Shown piece after piece: positions 1-8,472 of a stretch of 40,472 bases of DNA. How positions within the stretch are numbered: the stretch's first letter is position 1; every line of letters begins with the position of its first letter. Source of the DNA: Caulobacteraceae bacterium (lineage in GTDB: Bacteria; Pseudomonadota; Alphaproteobacteria; Caulobacterales; Aquidulcibacteraceae); the NCBI GenBank assembly GCA_009773335.1, contig WRPF01000023.1, positions 1 through 40,472 of the forward strand, given 5' to 3'. The position numbers and the translations under genes were made by a program. The notes beneath the pieces were generated by a model that saw only the letters and a program-made list of their open reading frames with translations, had not been told where the DNA came from and ran no database searches.

Positions 1-620
1 AGCTCGTTGTAGTCTCCGTGCCCGTCCCGGGAATCGCTTTCTTCGAAGAAGCGGTTCGTCTTGCGTTTGAGCCAGTTGTCCTCCGCCTTCCGCACCAGCG
101 CCTCGCGGTCACCGTCAGCCGGAGCGCGCAACAGATCGAAATAGGTCCTGTAAGTCGCATCAACGAGATCATTGTGCGTGGCGAGGAAGGCTTCCAACTG
201 GGACCGGTGCAAATCAGACAGCGGCTTGTCATAAAGCGCGTAGATCAGGCACACATTGTAGCAGGGCCAACGCGCCTTATCGAAACGATCGTCCCAAAAG
301 TGAATGTCCGCGGGATGATTGATCAGATAGAGCGCGGCGGCGGCGACCGTTTGACGCCAGTCAAGGCCGGCGCGCAGCTCGTGTTCGCGTGCCAATGAGG
401 CCGCCTTATCGAAGGCGGCCGCAGCAGAGGCAAAATCTAGTCGCGGATCGAGGCCTCGGCGCCAGTGCAAGAGGCCTAGATCCGCCCAGCTAAGCGCAAT
501 CCCGGCAACATTAAACCGCGCGCGCTCAAAATCTCCTTTTCGGAGATTTTCGGGGATCGCGCGCTCGGTCAATCCGATTTCATCCAGATCGCACTTCTCA
601 AGCCATTCATATCGGTCCAT
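1..620 (-). CDS. Hypothetical protein, C-terminus cut by the window edge
   Basis: An open reading frame on the minus strand runs from ATG at 620 to the left edge without a stop, giving 206 visible residues that begin MDRYEWLEKCDLDEIG. It has the look of an all-helical soluble protein: no signal peptide, no membrane segment, and Trp/Tyr/Leu-rich helices (for example SWADLGLLHWRRG and a later CYNVCLIYALYDKPLSDLH). I do not recognise it firmly. The helical pattern and the mid-protein 'W..C.N.CLIYAL' stretch recall Imm49-type immunity proteins, but that is only a hunch. Codon use is visibly less GC-rich than in most of the window (TTT, GAT, GAA, AAT are common), and it lies next to a RAYT gene, so it may be a recent acquisition. 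The coding reading rests on a 620-base open frame with a sensible start. Confidence 0.6.
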   Translation of the reverse strand, partial: MDRYEWLEKCDLDEIGLTERAIPENLRKGDFERARFNVAGIALSWADLGLLHWRRGLDPRLDFASAAAAFDKAASLAREHELRAGLDWRQTVAAAALYLINHPADIHFWDDRFDKARWPCYNVCLIYALYDKPLSDLHRSQLEAFLATHNDLVDATYRTYFDLLRAPADGDREALVRKAEDNWLKRKTNRFFEESDSRDGHGDYNE

Positions 621-708
621 GTGGCGCCTCAGTATGTGATCCGGTTCGGGTCCATTGGATATGGCTGCAACTGATAGGTCGATCGAGAGCCTCGAAACGA
701 TGACGACG

Positions 709-725
709 GGGACAGTCACCGTTCC
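709..725. other. Short imperfect hairpin upstream of the RAYT gene
   Basis: GGGAC (709-713) and GTTCC (721-725) can pair (one G-T wobble) around a 7-base loop AGTCACC. RAYT genes are commonly accompanied by the short hairpin (REP) they recognise, so this is a candidate REP-like recognition site. It is short, and no second copy is seen in the window, so the assignment is weak. Confidence 0.3.
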
Positions 726-760
726 GGGGAGATCGGCCGTCGCAATTCAGGAATGCCGTA

Positions 761-788
761 TTGACGACAAGAACAAAAAGGGTACAAC
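761..788 (+). promoter_or_regulatory. Candidate sigma-70-type promoter of the RAYT gene
   Basis: TTGACG at 761-766 matches the -35 consensus in five of six bases. It is followed after 16 bases by TACAAC at 783-788 (four of six matches to TATAAT), 19 bases before the RAYT start codon. The spacer is A-rich, unlike its surroundings. Assigned by consensus only. Confidence 0.35.
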
Positions 789-807
789 TGCGTTGTGAGG
801 GTTCGCC

Positions 808-1488
808 ATGGCGCGTCAGTCCCGTATCGTCGTTGTTGGCGCGCCGCATCATGTGACGCAGCGCGGAAATCGCCGTCAGACGGTGTTTTTCAGTGATACA
901 GACTACGTGCTCTATCTGCAGATCGCCGCCGCCTGTTTTGCGGAGTCGCAGGCCGAGGTGTGGGGTTATTGCCTCATGCCGAACCACGTGCACCTCATCG
1001 TGGCGCCGCAGACGAAGGACGCCTTGCGTGCGCCGCTGTTGAAGCTGCATGCGCGCTATGCCCGCGCGATCAATGCGCGGGAGCGGTGGACGGGACATCT
1101 GTGGCAGTCCCGGTTTGCGTCCTTTCCGATGGACGAGCCCTACTTCATCCAGTGCGCGCGATATGTGGGGCTCAATCCAGTGCGGGCCGGGCTTGTGGCG
1201 CGTGCGAGCGACTGGGCGTGGTCGAGCGTGCGGGCGCATCTGGCGGAGACGGACGATGCGCTGGTGCGTACCGCGAAGCTGAAAGCGACGCTTGGCGCCG
1301 GCGTGCAGGGATTCTTCACCGCAGATGTGGCTGCCGAGGCGCGCAAGGCTTTGCGGCGCGCGTCGGCGACGGGACGGCCGCTCGGCGCGAGCGCGTGGGT
1401 GAAGGCGCTGGAGAAGAGCGAGGGCCGCGTTCTTGCGCCGCGCGCGCCGGGGCGGCCGCGCCGGTCGGAAACGGCGCACGCCATTTGA
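808..1488 (+). CDS. REP-associated tyrosine transposase (RAYT, Y1 HUH family)
   Basis: A 226-residue single-strand-specific HUH transposase of the IS200/IS605-like Y1 superfamily, the domesticated REP-associated branch. Visible hallmarks are the N-terminal HHVTQRGNRRQ, the HUH metal motif MPNHVHLI (His60 and His62), GHLWQSRF (about 96-103), and RYVGLNPVRAG, whose Tyr119 is the probable catalytic tyrosine. Members usually occur once per genome, lack insertion-sequence ends, and nick DNA at REP hairpins that carry a GTAG tetranucleotide. ATG 808 is preceded by GAGG with good spacing and a plausible promoter. The C-terminal 80 residues (Arg/Ala-rich) are an extension beyond the catalytic domain. 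The gene appears intact. A candidate target repeat lies at 26554-26655. Confidence 0.93.
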   Translation: MARQSRIVVVGAPHHVTQRGNRRQTVFFSDTDYVLYLQIAAACFAESQAEVWGYCLMPNHVHLIVAPQTKDALRAPLLKLHARYARAINARERWTGHLWQSRFASFPMDEPYFIQCARYVGLNPVRAGLVARASDWAWSSVRAHLAETDDALVRTAKLKATLGAGVQGFFTADVAAEARKALRRASATGRPLGASAWVKALEKSEGRVLAPRAPGRPRRSETAHAI

Positions 1489-1519
1489 CGCGATCACGCC
1501 TCAGGACGCATGTATCCCC

Positions 1520-2296
1520 ATGCCCCCAAACGCCATGTCCGATGTCGCCGCCCGCGCCCGCGCATTCACCCAGAACCTCGGCTATCCGCGCCGCCGCGCG
1601 CGGCCGCGGATTGCGCCCGGCCTGATCGACGCCGACCACCGCATGATTGACGGCATCGCCGCTTGGCGGCTGGGCGATGGACCGGCCGTTCTGCTTGTGC
1701 ACGGCTGGGAGGACGATAACAGCCTCTGGACGCCGCTGATCGACCAGCTTGCCATGATCGGCCGCGCGGTCGTCGCGCTCGATCTGCCCGCGCATGGCTA
1801 TTCCGAAGGCGAGCGCGCGCCGCTGCTGGCTGCGGCGAAGGCGGTGGCGGGCGTGGCTGCGGCGATGGGGCCGATCGATGCGGTCGTTGCGCACTCTTTC
1901 GGCTGCCCCGCGAGCGTGACCGCGATCGAGGAGCACGGCCTCGCGCCGGATCGCGTGGTGCTCATCGGCACGGCGTTGCACCAGCGCGGCCAGATCATCC
2001 GCATCGCCGAACGCAACGACATTTCCATGGACGTCGTGGAACAGATCTTCGCCACCTACGAGGCCGATGTGGGCAAGCCCGTGGACTGGTTCGACCTGCG
2101 CCGCATCGCGCCGGCGATGACGGCGAAGGCGCTCATCCTGCATTCGCTCGATGATGACGCCTGCGACTACACCGGCGCGCAGGAGTTGGCCGATGTGTGG
2201 CCCGGCGCCGAACTCGCGCTCACCGACGGCCTGGGCCACCGCATGATCGCGCAGGACCCCAGCGTCGTAGAGCGGATCGTGGATTTCGTCGCTTGA
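1520..2296 (+). CDS. Alpha/beta hydrolase
   Basis: A 258-residue alpha/beta-hydrolase-fold enzyme, cytoplasmic by lack of a signal peptide. The oxyanion strand LLVHGWEDDNSLW (residues about 58-70) is followed by ALDLPAHGYSEG and the nucleophile elbow AHSFG with Ser126. A late acidic segment (LHSLDDDACDY) and GLGHRM near the C-terminus supply the other triad residues. The substrate cannot be read from sequence. ATG 1520 is chosen because the longer frame would overlap the RAYT gene; ATG 1535 (MSDVAARA) is an alternative. The gene heads a plus-strand run continuing into the thioesterase, thiolase and methyltransferase genes with very small gaps, so it is probably co-transcribed with them. Confidence 0.88.
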   Translation: MPPNAMSDVAARARAFTQNLGYPRRRARPRIAPGLIDADHRMIDGIAAWRLGDGPAVLLVHGWEDDNSLWTPLIDQLAMIGRAVVALDLPAHGYSEGERAPLLAAAKAVAGVAAAMGPIDAVVAHSFGCPASVTAIEEHGLAPDRVVLIGTALHQRGQIIRIAERNDISMDVVEQIFATYEADVGKPVDWFDLRRIAPAMTAKALILHSLDDDACDYTGAQELADVWPGAELALTDGLGHRMIAQDPSVVERIVDFVA

Positions 2297-2321
2297 TGCG
2301 GCCCAAAGTGAGGAGCGTCCG

Positions 2322-2807
2322 ATGAGCGCACGGGAACGACCCGACCTGCGAACCATGTCCGGCCTTGAGGCCATGACTTTTCTCCTTGAGGAGGTGAAGT
2401 CCGGCCGCAGCGCGAACGCCGCCAGCATCGGCGTGACGCTCGGCTTCGACCTGACGGAAGTGGGCGAGGGGCTCGCGGTCTTCACCGGCTACCCGTCTGA
2501 CCGCGTGCTCAATCCGCTGGGCACGGTCCACGGCGGCTTCGCGCTGACGCTGATTGACAGTTGCACGGGTTGCGCCGCGCATACCGTGCTGCCGGCGGGC
2601 GTCGGCTATACGACGGTCGAAACCAAGGTTAACTTCGTGCGCGCGATGACGCCGGACATCGGGCCCGTGCGGGCCGAAGGCCGCGTCGTCGCGCAGGGCC
2701 GCACGATCATCACGGCCGAAGGCAAGATCACCGATGCGCAGGGCCGCATCATCGCGCACGGCACCTCGACGCTGATGGTGCTGCGCCCGAAAGAAGGAGC
2801 GAACTGA
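2322..2807 (+). CDS. PaaI-family hotdog thioesterase
   Basis: A 161-residue single-hotdog thioesterase of the PaaI type, expected to hydrolyse acyl- or aryl-CoA. The family signature LGTVHGGFALTLIDSCTG is clear, with the HGG turn and the acidic residue of the central helix. The distal strands (GRVVAQGRTIITAEGKI, ..GRIIAHGTSTLMVL) complete the fold. AGGAG lies just upstream of ATG 2322. Its stop is one base before the start of the thiolase gene, so the two are translationally coupled; a housekeeping role clearing CoA esters in the same pathway is a reasonable inference. Confidence 0.9.
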   Translation: MSARERPDLRTMSGLEAMTFLLEEVKSGRSANAASIGVTLGFDLTEVGEGLAVFTGYPSDRVLNPLGTVHGGFALTLIDSCTGCAAHTVLPAGVGYTTVETKVNFVRAMTPDIGPVRAEGRVVAQGRTIITAEGKITDAQGRIIAHGTSTLMVLRPKEGAN

Positions 2808-2808
2808 A

Positions 2809-4005
2809 ATGGCCAACAGCACCCAAGAACGCGACCCCGTCGTCATCGTCGGTCTCGCGCGCACGCCGATGGGCGGGTTGATGGGGGACCTGGGCGGTTT
2901 TTCCGCCAACGAGCTCGGCGCTGTCGCAGTCAAGGCCGCGCTCGCGGAAGCGAAAGTGAAGGGCGAGGACGTCGACTGGATCGTGATGGGCAACGTGCTG
3001 CCCGCCGGTCAGGGCCAGGCGCCGGCGCGCCAGGCGGGGCGCAAGGCCGGGCTGCCGGATTCGGTCGAAGCCACCACGCTCAACAAGATGTGCGGCTCGG
3101 GCATGCAGGCCGCGATCATGGGGCGCAACGCGATCCTTTCGGGCGAAGTGAACATCGTCATCGCCGGCGGCATGGAGAGCATGTCGAACGCGCCGTTCCT
3201 GATGACCAAGCACCGCACGGGCCAGAAGTACGGCCACGACAAACTGTTCGACCACATGGCGCTCGACGGCCTCGAGGACGCCTACGACGGCAAGCCCATG
3301 GGCGTCTATGCCGACATGATCGCGCAGGAGTACCAGTTCACCCGCGAGGCGCAGGACGCCTACGCCATCGAGACGCTGCGCCGCGCGCAGGCGGCGACCG
3401 AAAGCGGCGCCTTCAAGCGCGAGATTGCGGCGGTGACGGTGAAGGGCCGTGACGGCGAGACGCAGATCGCCATCGACGAACTGCCCCGCAAGGCGCGTCC
3501 CGACAAGATCCCGACGCTCAAGCCCGCGTTCAACAAGGACGGCACGGTGACGGCGGCGAACGCCTCGGCCATCTCAGACGGCGCGGCCGCGCTGGTGCTG
3601 ATGAAGCAGTCGGAAGCGGAAAAGCGCGGCCTGAAGCCGCTTGCGCGCATCGTGGCGTCGGCCGCGCACGCGCACGCGCCGGCCTATTTCACCACCGCGC
3701 CCGTGCACGCGATGAAGAAGGCGCTGGAGAAAGCCGGCTGGAAGACGGGCGACGTCGATCTCTTCGAGATCAACGAGGCCTTCGCGGTCGTGCCGATGAT
3801 CGCGATGAAGGATCTCGGGCTTCCGCACGACGTCATCAACGTCAACGGCGGCGCCTGCGCGCTCGGCCATCCCATCGGCGCCTCCGGCGCGCGCATCATG
3901 GCGACGCTGATCGCAGCGCTCGAAGCGCGCGGCGCCAAGCGCGGGATCGCCAGTCTGTGCATCGGCGGCGGCGAGGCGACGGCGGTGGCGCTGGAGCTGG
4001 TGTGA
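2809..4005 (+). CDS. Acetyl-CoA C-acetyltransferase (thiolase)
   Basis: A 398-residue thiolase that condenses two acetyl-CoA into acetoacetyl-CoA or runs in reverse. The acylated cysteine is Cys95 in LNKMCGSGMQA. The active-site His354 is in ALGHPIGASGARI, and the second cysteine Cys384 is in SLCIGGGEA; NEAFAVVP is also present. Length and motifs fit the biosynthetic AtoB/PhaA group rather than the fatty-acid FadA group, but the two are hard to separate by eye. It could feed the PHA synthase encoded about 34 kb away; no acetoacetyl-CoA reductase is in the window. It is sandwiched in the hydrolase-thioesterase-thiolase-methyltransferase operon with 1- and 4-base gaps. Confidence 0.95.
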   Translation: MANSTQERDPVVIVGLARTPMGGLMGDLGGFSANELGAVAVKAALAEAKVKGEDVDWIVMGNVLPAGQGQAPARQAGRKAGLPDSVEATTLNKMCGSGMQAAIMGRNAILSGEVNIVIAGGMESMSNAPFLMTKHRTGQKYGHDKLFDHMALDGLEDAYDGKPMGVYADMIAQEYQFTREAQDAYAIETLRRAQAATESGAFKREIAAVTVKGRDGETQIAIDELPRKARPDKIPTLKPAFNKDGTVTAANASAISDGAAALVLMKQSEAEKRGLKPLARIVASAAHAHAPAYFTTAPVHAMKKALEKAGWKTGDVDLFEINEAFAVVPMIAMKDLGLPHDVINVNGGACALGHPIGASGARIMATLIAALEARGAKRGIASLCIGGGEATAVALELV

Positions 4006-4009
4006 TCCG

Positions 4010-4669
4010 ATGAGCGACGCGCGCTGGACGGAAGTGGACGCCTATTTCACGGGCCGCCTCGGCGCCGATGACGCAGCGCTTGAGGCCGCGCTCGCGGCGA
4101 GCGATGCGGCGGGGCTGCCGAAGATCGCGGTCTCCGCGGCGCACGGGAAATGGCTCAGCCTGATGGCGCAGGCCATCGGTGCGCGGCGCATTCTCGAAGT
4201 GGGCACGCTCGGCGGCTATTCGGCGATCTGGCTCGCGCGCGCTGTGGGGCCGGGCGGCAAGGTCGTGACGCTGGAGATCGATCCGAAGCATGCACAGGTC
4301 GCCGCCGACAGCATCGCGAAGGCGGGGCTTGCGGACCGCGTGGACATCCGCGTCGGACCGGCGATCAACTCGCTGCCGCAACTGGCGTCCGAACCCGCGT
4401 TCGACTTCTCCTTCATCGACGCCGACAAGGAATCCAACGCCGACTATTTCGCCTGGGCGCTCAAGCTCTCGCGGCCCGGCGCGCTCATTATCGTCGACAA
4501 CGTCGTGCGCGAAGGGAAGGTCGTCGAACCGGGATCAAGCTCGCAGGTCGACGGCGTGCGCCGGATGATCGACCTGATCGCGAACGAGCCGCGCGTCAGT
4601 GCGACAGTGGTGCAGACCGTCGGCGTGAAGAAGTACGACGGCATGCTGGTGGCGCGCGTGACCACATGA
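4010..4669 (+). CDS. SAM-dependent O-methyltransferase (family 3)
   Basis: A 219-residue class I methyltransferase of the catechol/caffeoyl-CoA O-methyltransferase-like family. The SAM-binding motif I ILEVGTLGGYSAIWLA is followed by VVTLEIDPKHAQVA, the metal-binding FSFIDADKESNADYF, and IIVDNVVREGKV. These are the usual family landmarks in the usual order. The substrate is unknown. The start is 4 bases after the thiolase stop, so it is almost certainly in the same operon. The product ends at a normal length. Confidence 0.9.
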   Translation: MSDARWTEVDAYFTGRLGADDAALEAALAASDAAGLPKIAVSAAHGKWLSLMAQAIGARRILEVGTLGGYSAIWLARAVGPGGKVVTLEIDPKHAQVAADSIAKAGLADRVDIRVGPAINSLPQLASEPAFDFSFIDADKESNADYFAWALKLSRPGALIIVDNVVREGKVVEPGSSSQVDGVRRMIDLIANEPRVSATVVQTVGVKKYDGMLVARVTT

Positions 4670-4750
4670 TCTTTCCTTGCGTCCAGTCATGAAAGGCTTC
4701 GCCAGGAGACTGTCAAAACGCGAACAATCGATGGTACGGGAGACTGGCGC

Positions 4751-5407
4751 ATGTCGACATTGCCGCATCTTCTCAATGTCGCGCTTCATGTAGCGGTCGG
4801 AGCGGGTGGTCTGGCGCTTGGTCTTGTCGTGCTCCTGACTGTGAAGGGCGGAGCGCTGCATCGGCGGCTTGGCAAGATCTTCGCGATACTAGGCGCAATT
4901 TCGCTGATGACGGCGGCGATTGGAGTCCTGTTCTTTGACCCTCTGCCGCCCCTCATCTCAGCGACACTGGCGTTCGGCTATCAGTTTCTTTCGGGTCTGC
5001 GCGCGCTTGCGTTGAAGGCGCGCGGACCAGGTCCCGTTGATTTCTGTTTGGCCATCGCTGGCCTTGGGGGATGTTGGGCGCTCTATTCGTTCATGGGCGC
5101 GGGAACGAGCACGTGGCCGCCTATCATAGGCTATTCCGCGATTTTCTACACAAGTGCGGTGGCGCTATATGATCTTTCGCGCTTTTCGTGGGCGCGCGCA
5201 TGGCGACAACACGCCCGTCCGCTTGATCACGGGCTGAAGATGGCGGGCGCCTATTTCGCGATGATGTCAGCGGGCTTCGGAAATGTTTTCCGGGGCCTGC
5301 AGCCATGGAGTCAGGTGGGCCCCTCGGTTTTGGGCGTGATCGTGATACTCGGGCTTGCGACCGCCTATGTCAGAAAGGTTCCTGGCGCCGGCGCGCGTGT
5401 TGACTGA
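4751..5407 (+). CDS. Multi-pass membrane protein, DUF2306-like
   Basis: A 218-residue hydrophobic protein with about six predicted membrane spans. The first span holds LNVALHVAVGAGGLALGLVV and is followed by the positively charged loop KGGALHRRLGKIFA. The pattern 'H....G.......KG...HRR.G' resembles the DUF2306 family of integral membrane proteins, possibly haem- or metal-linked through the conserved histidines; this is a family resemblance, not a demonstrated function. GGGAG precedes ATG 4751. Codon use is somewhat less GC-rich than in the preceding operon, and it is separated from it by 81 bases, so it is probably a separate unit. Confidence 0.7.
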   Translation: MSTLPHLLNVALHVAVGAGGLALGLVVLLTVKGGALHRRLGKIFAILGAISLMTAAIGVLFFDPLPPLISATLAFGYQFLSGLRALALKARGPGPVDFCLAIAGLGGCWALYSFMGAGTSTWPPIIGYSAIFYTSAVALYDLSRFSWARAWRQHARPLDHGLKMAGAYFAMMSAGFGNVFRGLQPWSQVGPSVLGVIVILGLATAYVRKVPGAGARVD

Positions 5408-5427
5408 GCGGCGACCATCGCTGCACT

Positions 5428-5452
5428 CCCTTCCGCCCAATGCGGAGAAGGG
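5428..5452. terminator. Candidate bidirectional terminator hairpin
   Basis: CCCTTCCGC (5428-5436) pairs with GCGGAGAAGGG (5442-5452), with one bulged G and a 5-base loop, between two convergent genes (membrane protein and fhs). There is no good T-tract on either side, so intrinsic termination is only possible; position is the main argument. Confidence 0.4.
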
Positions 5453-5461
5453 CCGAAATTT

Positions 5462-7126
5462 CTAGAATAACCCGACGATTTCCCCATCGCCGTCCACGCC
5501 GATGCGTTCCGCCGCCGGCGTTCTCGGCAAGCCCGGCATCGTCATGATGTCCCCGCAGATCGCCACGACGAAGCCTGCGCCGGCAGAGAGCCGCACGTCG
5601 CGGATGTGCACCTCGTGGCCGGTCGGCGCGCCGAGGCGGGTGGGATCGGTGGTGAAGCTGTACTGCGTCTTCGCCATGCAGACGGGGAGGCGGCCGAACC
5701 CATCTTTTTCCCAGCGCGCAAGGCGATCTGCGATCGACTTCCCGACGACGACGGCGTCCGCGCGATAGATCTTGCGCGCGACCGCCTCGATCTTTTCCAT
5801 CAGCGAAAGCTCGTCGCCGTAGAGCGGCGCGAAGCGCGCCCCGCCGCGCTCGACGATTTCGACCACGCGCTGCGCGAGGCGTTCGGTTCCAGCGGACCCG
5901 TCCGCCCAATGGCGGCACAGGATCGCTTCTGCGCCGTGCGCGCGCGCATAGTCCTGCACCAGCGCGACTTCCGCTGGCGTGTCCTGCACGAAATGGTTGA
6001 TCGCCACGACCGCGGGCACGCCGAAGAGTGCGATATTCTCGAGATGGCGACCGAGATTTTCGCACCCGCGCTGCAGCGCTTCGAGGTCTTCGCCGCCGAG
6101 AGCGTTCTTCGCCACGCCGCCGTTCATCTTCAGCGAGCGGATCGTCGCCACGATCACAACGGCCTTGGGGGAAAGTCCGGCCTTGCGGCACTTGATGTCG
6201 AAGAATTTCTCGGCGCCGAGATCGGCGCCGAATCCGGCTTCCGTCACCACATAGTCCGCGAGCTTGAGCGCGCTCTTCGTGGCCAGCACCGAATTGCACC
6301 CATGCGCGATGTTGGCGAACGGGCCGCCGTGGATCAGCGCGGGGTTGCCTTCCAGCGTCTGCACGATGTTGGGCTGCATCGCGTCTTTGAGCAGGGCGGT
6401 CATCGCGCCGTCGGCCTTGAGGTCCGAGCACGTCACCGCAGTCTTGTCACGGCGATAGGCGACGATGATGCGGCCGAGGCGCGCCTGGAGGTCTTCAAGG
6501 TCGCTCGCCAGGCACAGGATCGCCATCACCTCGGACGCCACGGTGATGTCGAAGCCGCTCTCCGCAGGCGCGCCGTTGCCGCCGAGCGAGGTGACGATCT
6601 CGCGCAGCGAGCGGTCGTTCATGTCCATTACGCGGCGCCACACGACACGGCGCGGATCGATGTCGAGCGCATTGCCCCAGTAGAGATGGTTGTCGACCAT
6701 CGCCGCGAGCAGGTTGTGGGCGGTGGTGATGGCGTGGAAGTCGCCGGTGAAGTGGAGGTTGATGTCCTCCATCGGGATGACCTGGGCGTGCCCGCCGCCT
6801 GTGGCGCCGCCTTTCTGGCCGAAGCAGGGGCCGAGGGAGGGCTCGCGGATGCAGATCGCAGCGCGCTTGCCGATGCGGTTGAGCGCGTCGCCGAGGCCGA
6901 TGGTGGTGGTGGTCTTGCCTTCGCCGGCGGGCGTCGGGTTGACGGCGGTGACGAGCACCAGCGCGCCGTCCGGGCGCCCATGGAGGGATTGCAGGAACGG
7001 GGCTGCGATCTTCGCCTTGTCGGCCCCGTAGGGAATGAGCGCGTCGGCCGGGATGTCGAGCCGGGCGGCCACGTCCGCAATCGGCCGCTTGCGCGTGGCG
7101 CGCGCAATCTCGATGTCGCTCGGCAT
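5462..7126 (-). CDS. fhs: Formate--tetrahydrofolate ligase
   Basis: A 554-residue formyl-THF synthetase: formate + THF + ATP gives 10-formyl-THF, feeding one-carbon metabolism in the cytoplasm. The nucleotide-binding P-loop [11 protein letters not shown] lies at residues 65-75. It is followed by the family-diagnostic stretches [19 protein letters not shown] and [15 protein letters not shown], and by a C-terminal [16 protein letters not shown]. The length is typical. ATG 7126 ([10 protein letters not shown]) is chosen because upstream in-frame sequence is not homologous-looking; the longer frame would reach into the divergent thiolase start. It is divergent to that thiolase gene across 151 bases, which must hold both promoters. 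Confidence 0.97.
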   Translation of the reverse strand: MPSDIEIARATRKRPIADVAARLDIPADALIPYGADKAKIAAPFLQSLHGRPDGALVLVTAVNPTPAGEGKTTTTIGLGDALNRIGKRAAICIREPSLGPCFGQKGGATGGGHAQVIPMEDINLHFTGDFHAITTAHNLLAAMVDNHLYWGNALDIDPRRVVWRRVMDMNDRSLREIVTSLGGNGAPAESGFDITVASEVMAILCLASDLEDLQARLGRIIVAYRRDKTAVTCSDLKADGAMTALLKDAMQPNIVQTLEGNPALIHGGPFANIAHGCNSVLATKSALKLADYVVTEAGFGADLGAEKFFDIKCRKAGLSPKAVVIVATIRSLKMNGGVAKNALGGEDLEALQRGCENLGRHLENIALFGVPAVVAINHFVQDTPAEVALVQDYARAHGAEAILCRHWADGSAGTERLAQRVVEIVERGGARFAPLYGDELSLMEKIEAVARKIYRADAVVVGKSIADRLARWEKDGFGRLPVCMAKTQYSFTTDPTRLGAPTGHEVHIRDVRLSAGAGFVVAICGDIMTMPGLPRTPAAERIGVDGDGEIVGLF

Positions 7127-7277
7127 GTGAGTCCCCGCTGAAACTGGACGCAAAGTGTCGGTCCGCGCGCGTTCCCGCAAGAGGCGACGTTGACGCGAAC
7201 GGCAGGGCTTCCGCGAGCGCGGGGCCTCGCCTAGGGTGCGGCCTTTCAAGAACGCCATATCCTGAGGAGGCAGCGCC

Positions 7278-8465
7278 ATGCGCGAGGCGGTTATCGTATC
7301 TTATGCCCGCACGGGGCTCGCCAAATCCGGACGCGGCGGATTCAACAACACCCACGGTGCGGCCATGGCCGGTCATGCGATCCAGCACGCAGTCGAGCGT
7401 TCGGGGCTGGAGAAGGACATCATCGAGGACGTGTTCATGGGTTGCGGCGGCCCCGAAGGCGCCACGGGCCACAACGTCGCCCGCAATGCGGCGCTGTGGG
7501 CGGGTCTGCCGGTCACCACGTCCGGCGTCACGCTCAACCGCTTCTGCTCCTCGGGCCTCAACGCCATCGCCATGGCGGCGGGCTACATCCGCGAGGGCGC
7601 GATCGCAGCCGTCGGCGGGGGCGTCGAGTCCATCAGCCTCGTGCAGATGAGCGGCAAGATGAACACCCACATGCTCACCGAAGAGAAGCTGATGGGCACG
7701 TTCCCGGCGCTCTGGATGCCGATGATCGACACCGCCGACATCGTCGCCGAGCGCTACAATATCAGCCGGGAGTATCAGGACGAATATTCGTTGCGCTCGC
7801 AACACCGCATCGCCGCCGCGCAGGCCGCTGGTCTCTTCAAGGACGAGATCGTGCCGATGCAGACGAAGATGAAGGTCGTCGACAAGGCGACGAAGGCCGA
7901 GAGCATCGTCGACTACGTCGTCGACAAGGACGAGTGCAATCGTCCCGACACGACGCTTGAAGGCCTCGCGTCGCTGCAGCCCGTGAAGGGCCCGGGCAAG
8001 TTCGTCACCGCCGGCAACGCCTCGCAGCTCTCCGACGGCGCGGCGGCGGTCGTCGTCATGGAAGCCAAGGAAGCCGAAAAGCGCGGCCTGAAGCCGCTCG
8101 GCGCGTTCCGCGGCTTTGCGGTCGCCGGCTGCAACCCGGATGAAATGGGCATCGGCCCGGTGTTCGCGGTGCCGCGCCTGCTCGCGCGTCACGGTCTCAA
8201 GGTCGACGACATCGATCTCTGGGAGCTCAACGAGGCGTTCGCGTCGCAGTGCCTCTACTCGCGCGACAAGCTCGGCATCGATCCGGAAAAGTACAACGTC
8301 AACGGCGGCTCGATCGCCATCGGCCACCCCTTCGGCATGACCGGCGCGCGCTGCACCGGCCACGCGCTGATGGAGGGGCGTCGTCGCAAGGCGAAGTACG
8401 CGGTCGTCACCATGTGCATCGGCGGCGGCATGGGCGCTGCGGGATTGTTTGAAGTCTATCAGTAG
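7278..8465 (+). CDS. Acetyl-CoA acyltransferase (thiolase)
   Basis: A 395-residue thiolase distinct from the one at 2.8 kb. The nucleophile is Cys90 in [14 protein letters not shown]. The histidine motif is [18 protein letters not shown] and the second cysteine is in [11 protein letters not shown]. The NRFCSSGL context and overall sequence are closer to degradative 3-ketoacyl-CoA thiolases (FadA-like) than to the biosynthetic type, suggesting a beta-oxidation role; this is an inference. A strong AGGAGG precedes ATG 7278. A redoxin lipoprotein gene follows within 8 bases of the stop. Confidence 0.94.
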   Translation: MREAVIVSYARTGLAKSGRGGFNNTHGAAMAGHAIQHAVERSGLEKDIIEDVFMGCGGPEGATGHNVARNAALWAGLPVTTSGVTLNRFCSSGLNAIAMAAGYIREGAIAAVGGGVESISLVQMSGKMNTHMLTEEKLMGTFPALWMPMIDTADIVAERYNISREYQDEYSLRSQHRIAAAQAAGLFKDEIVPMQTKMKVVDKATKAESIVDYVVDKDECNRPDTTLEGLASLQPVKGPGKFVTAGNASQLSDGAAAVVVMEAKEAEKRGLKPLGAFRGFAVAGCNPDEMGIGPVFAVPRLLARHGLKVDDIDLWELNEAFASQCLYSRDKLGIDPEKYNVNGGSIAIGHPFGMTGARCTGHALMEGRRRKAKYAVVTMCIGGGMGAAGLFEVYQ

Positions 8466-8472
8466 GTTGATC

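Noticed and set aside
5606-7141. Long plus-strand open frame of 511 codons opposite fhs
   Set aside because: It is the antisense shadow of fhs: Arg/His/Val-rich, no family features, while the minus strand encodes a complete formate-THF ligase.
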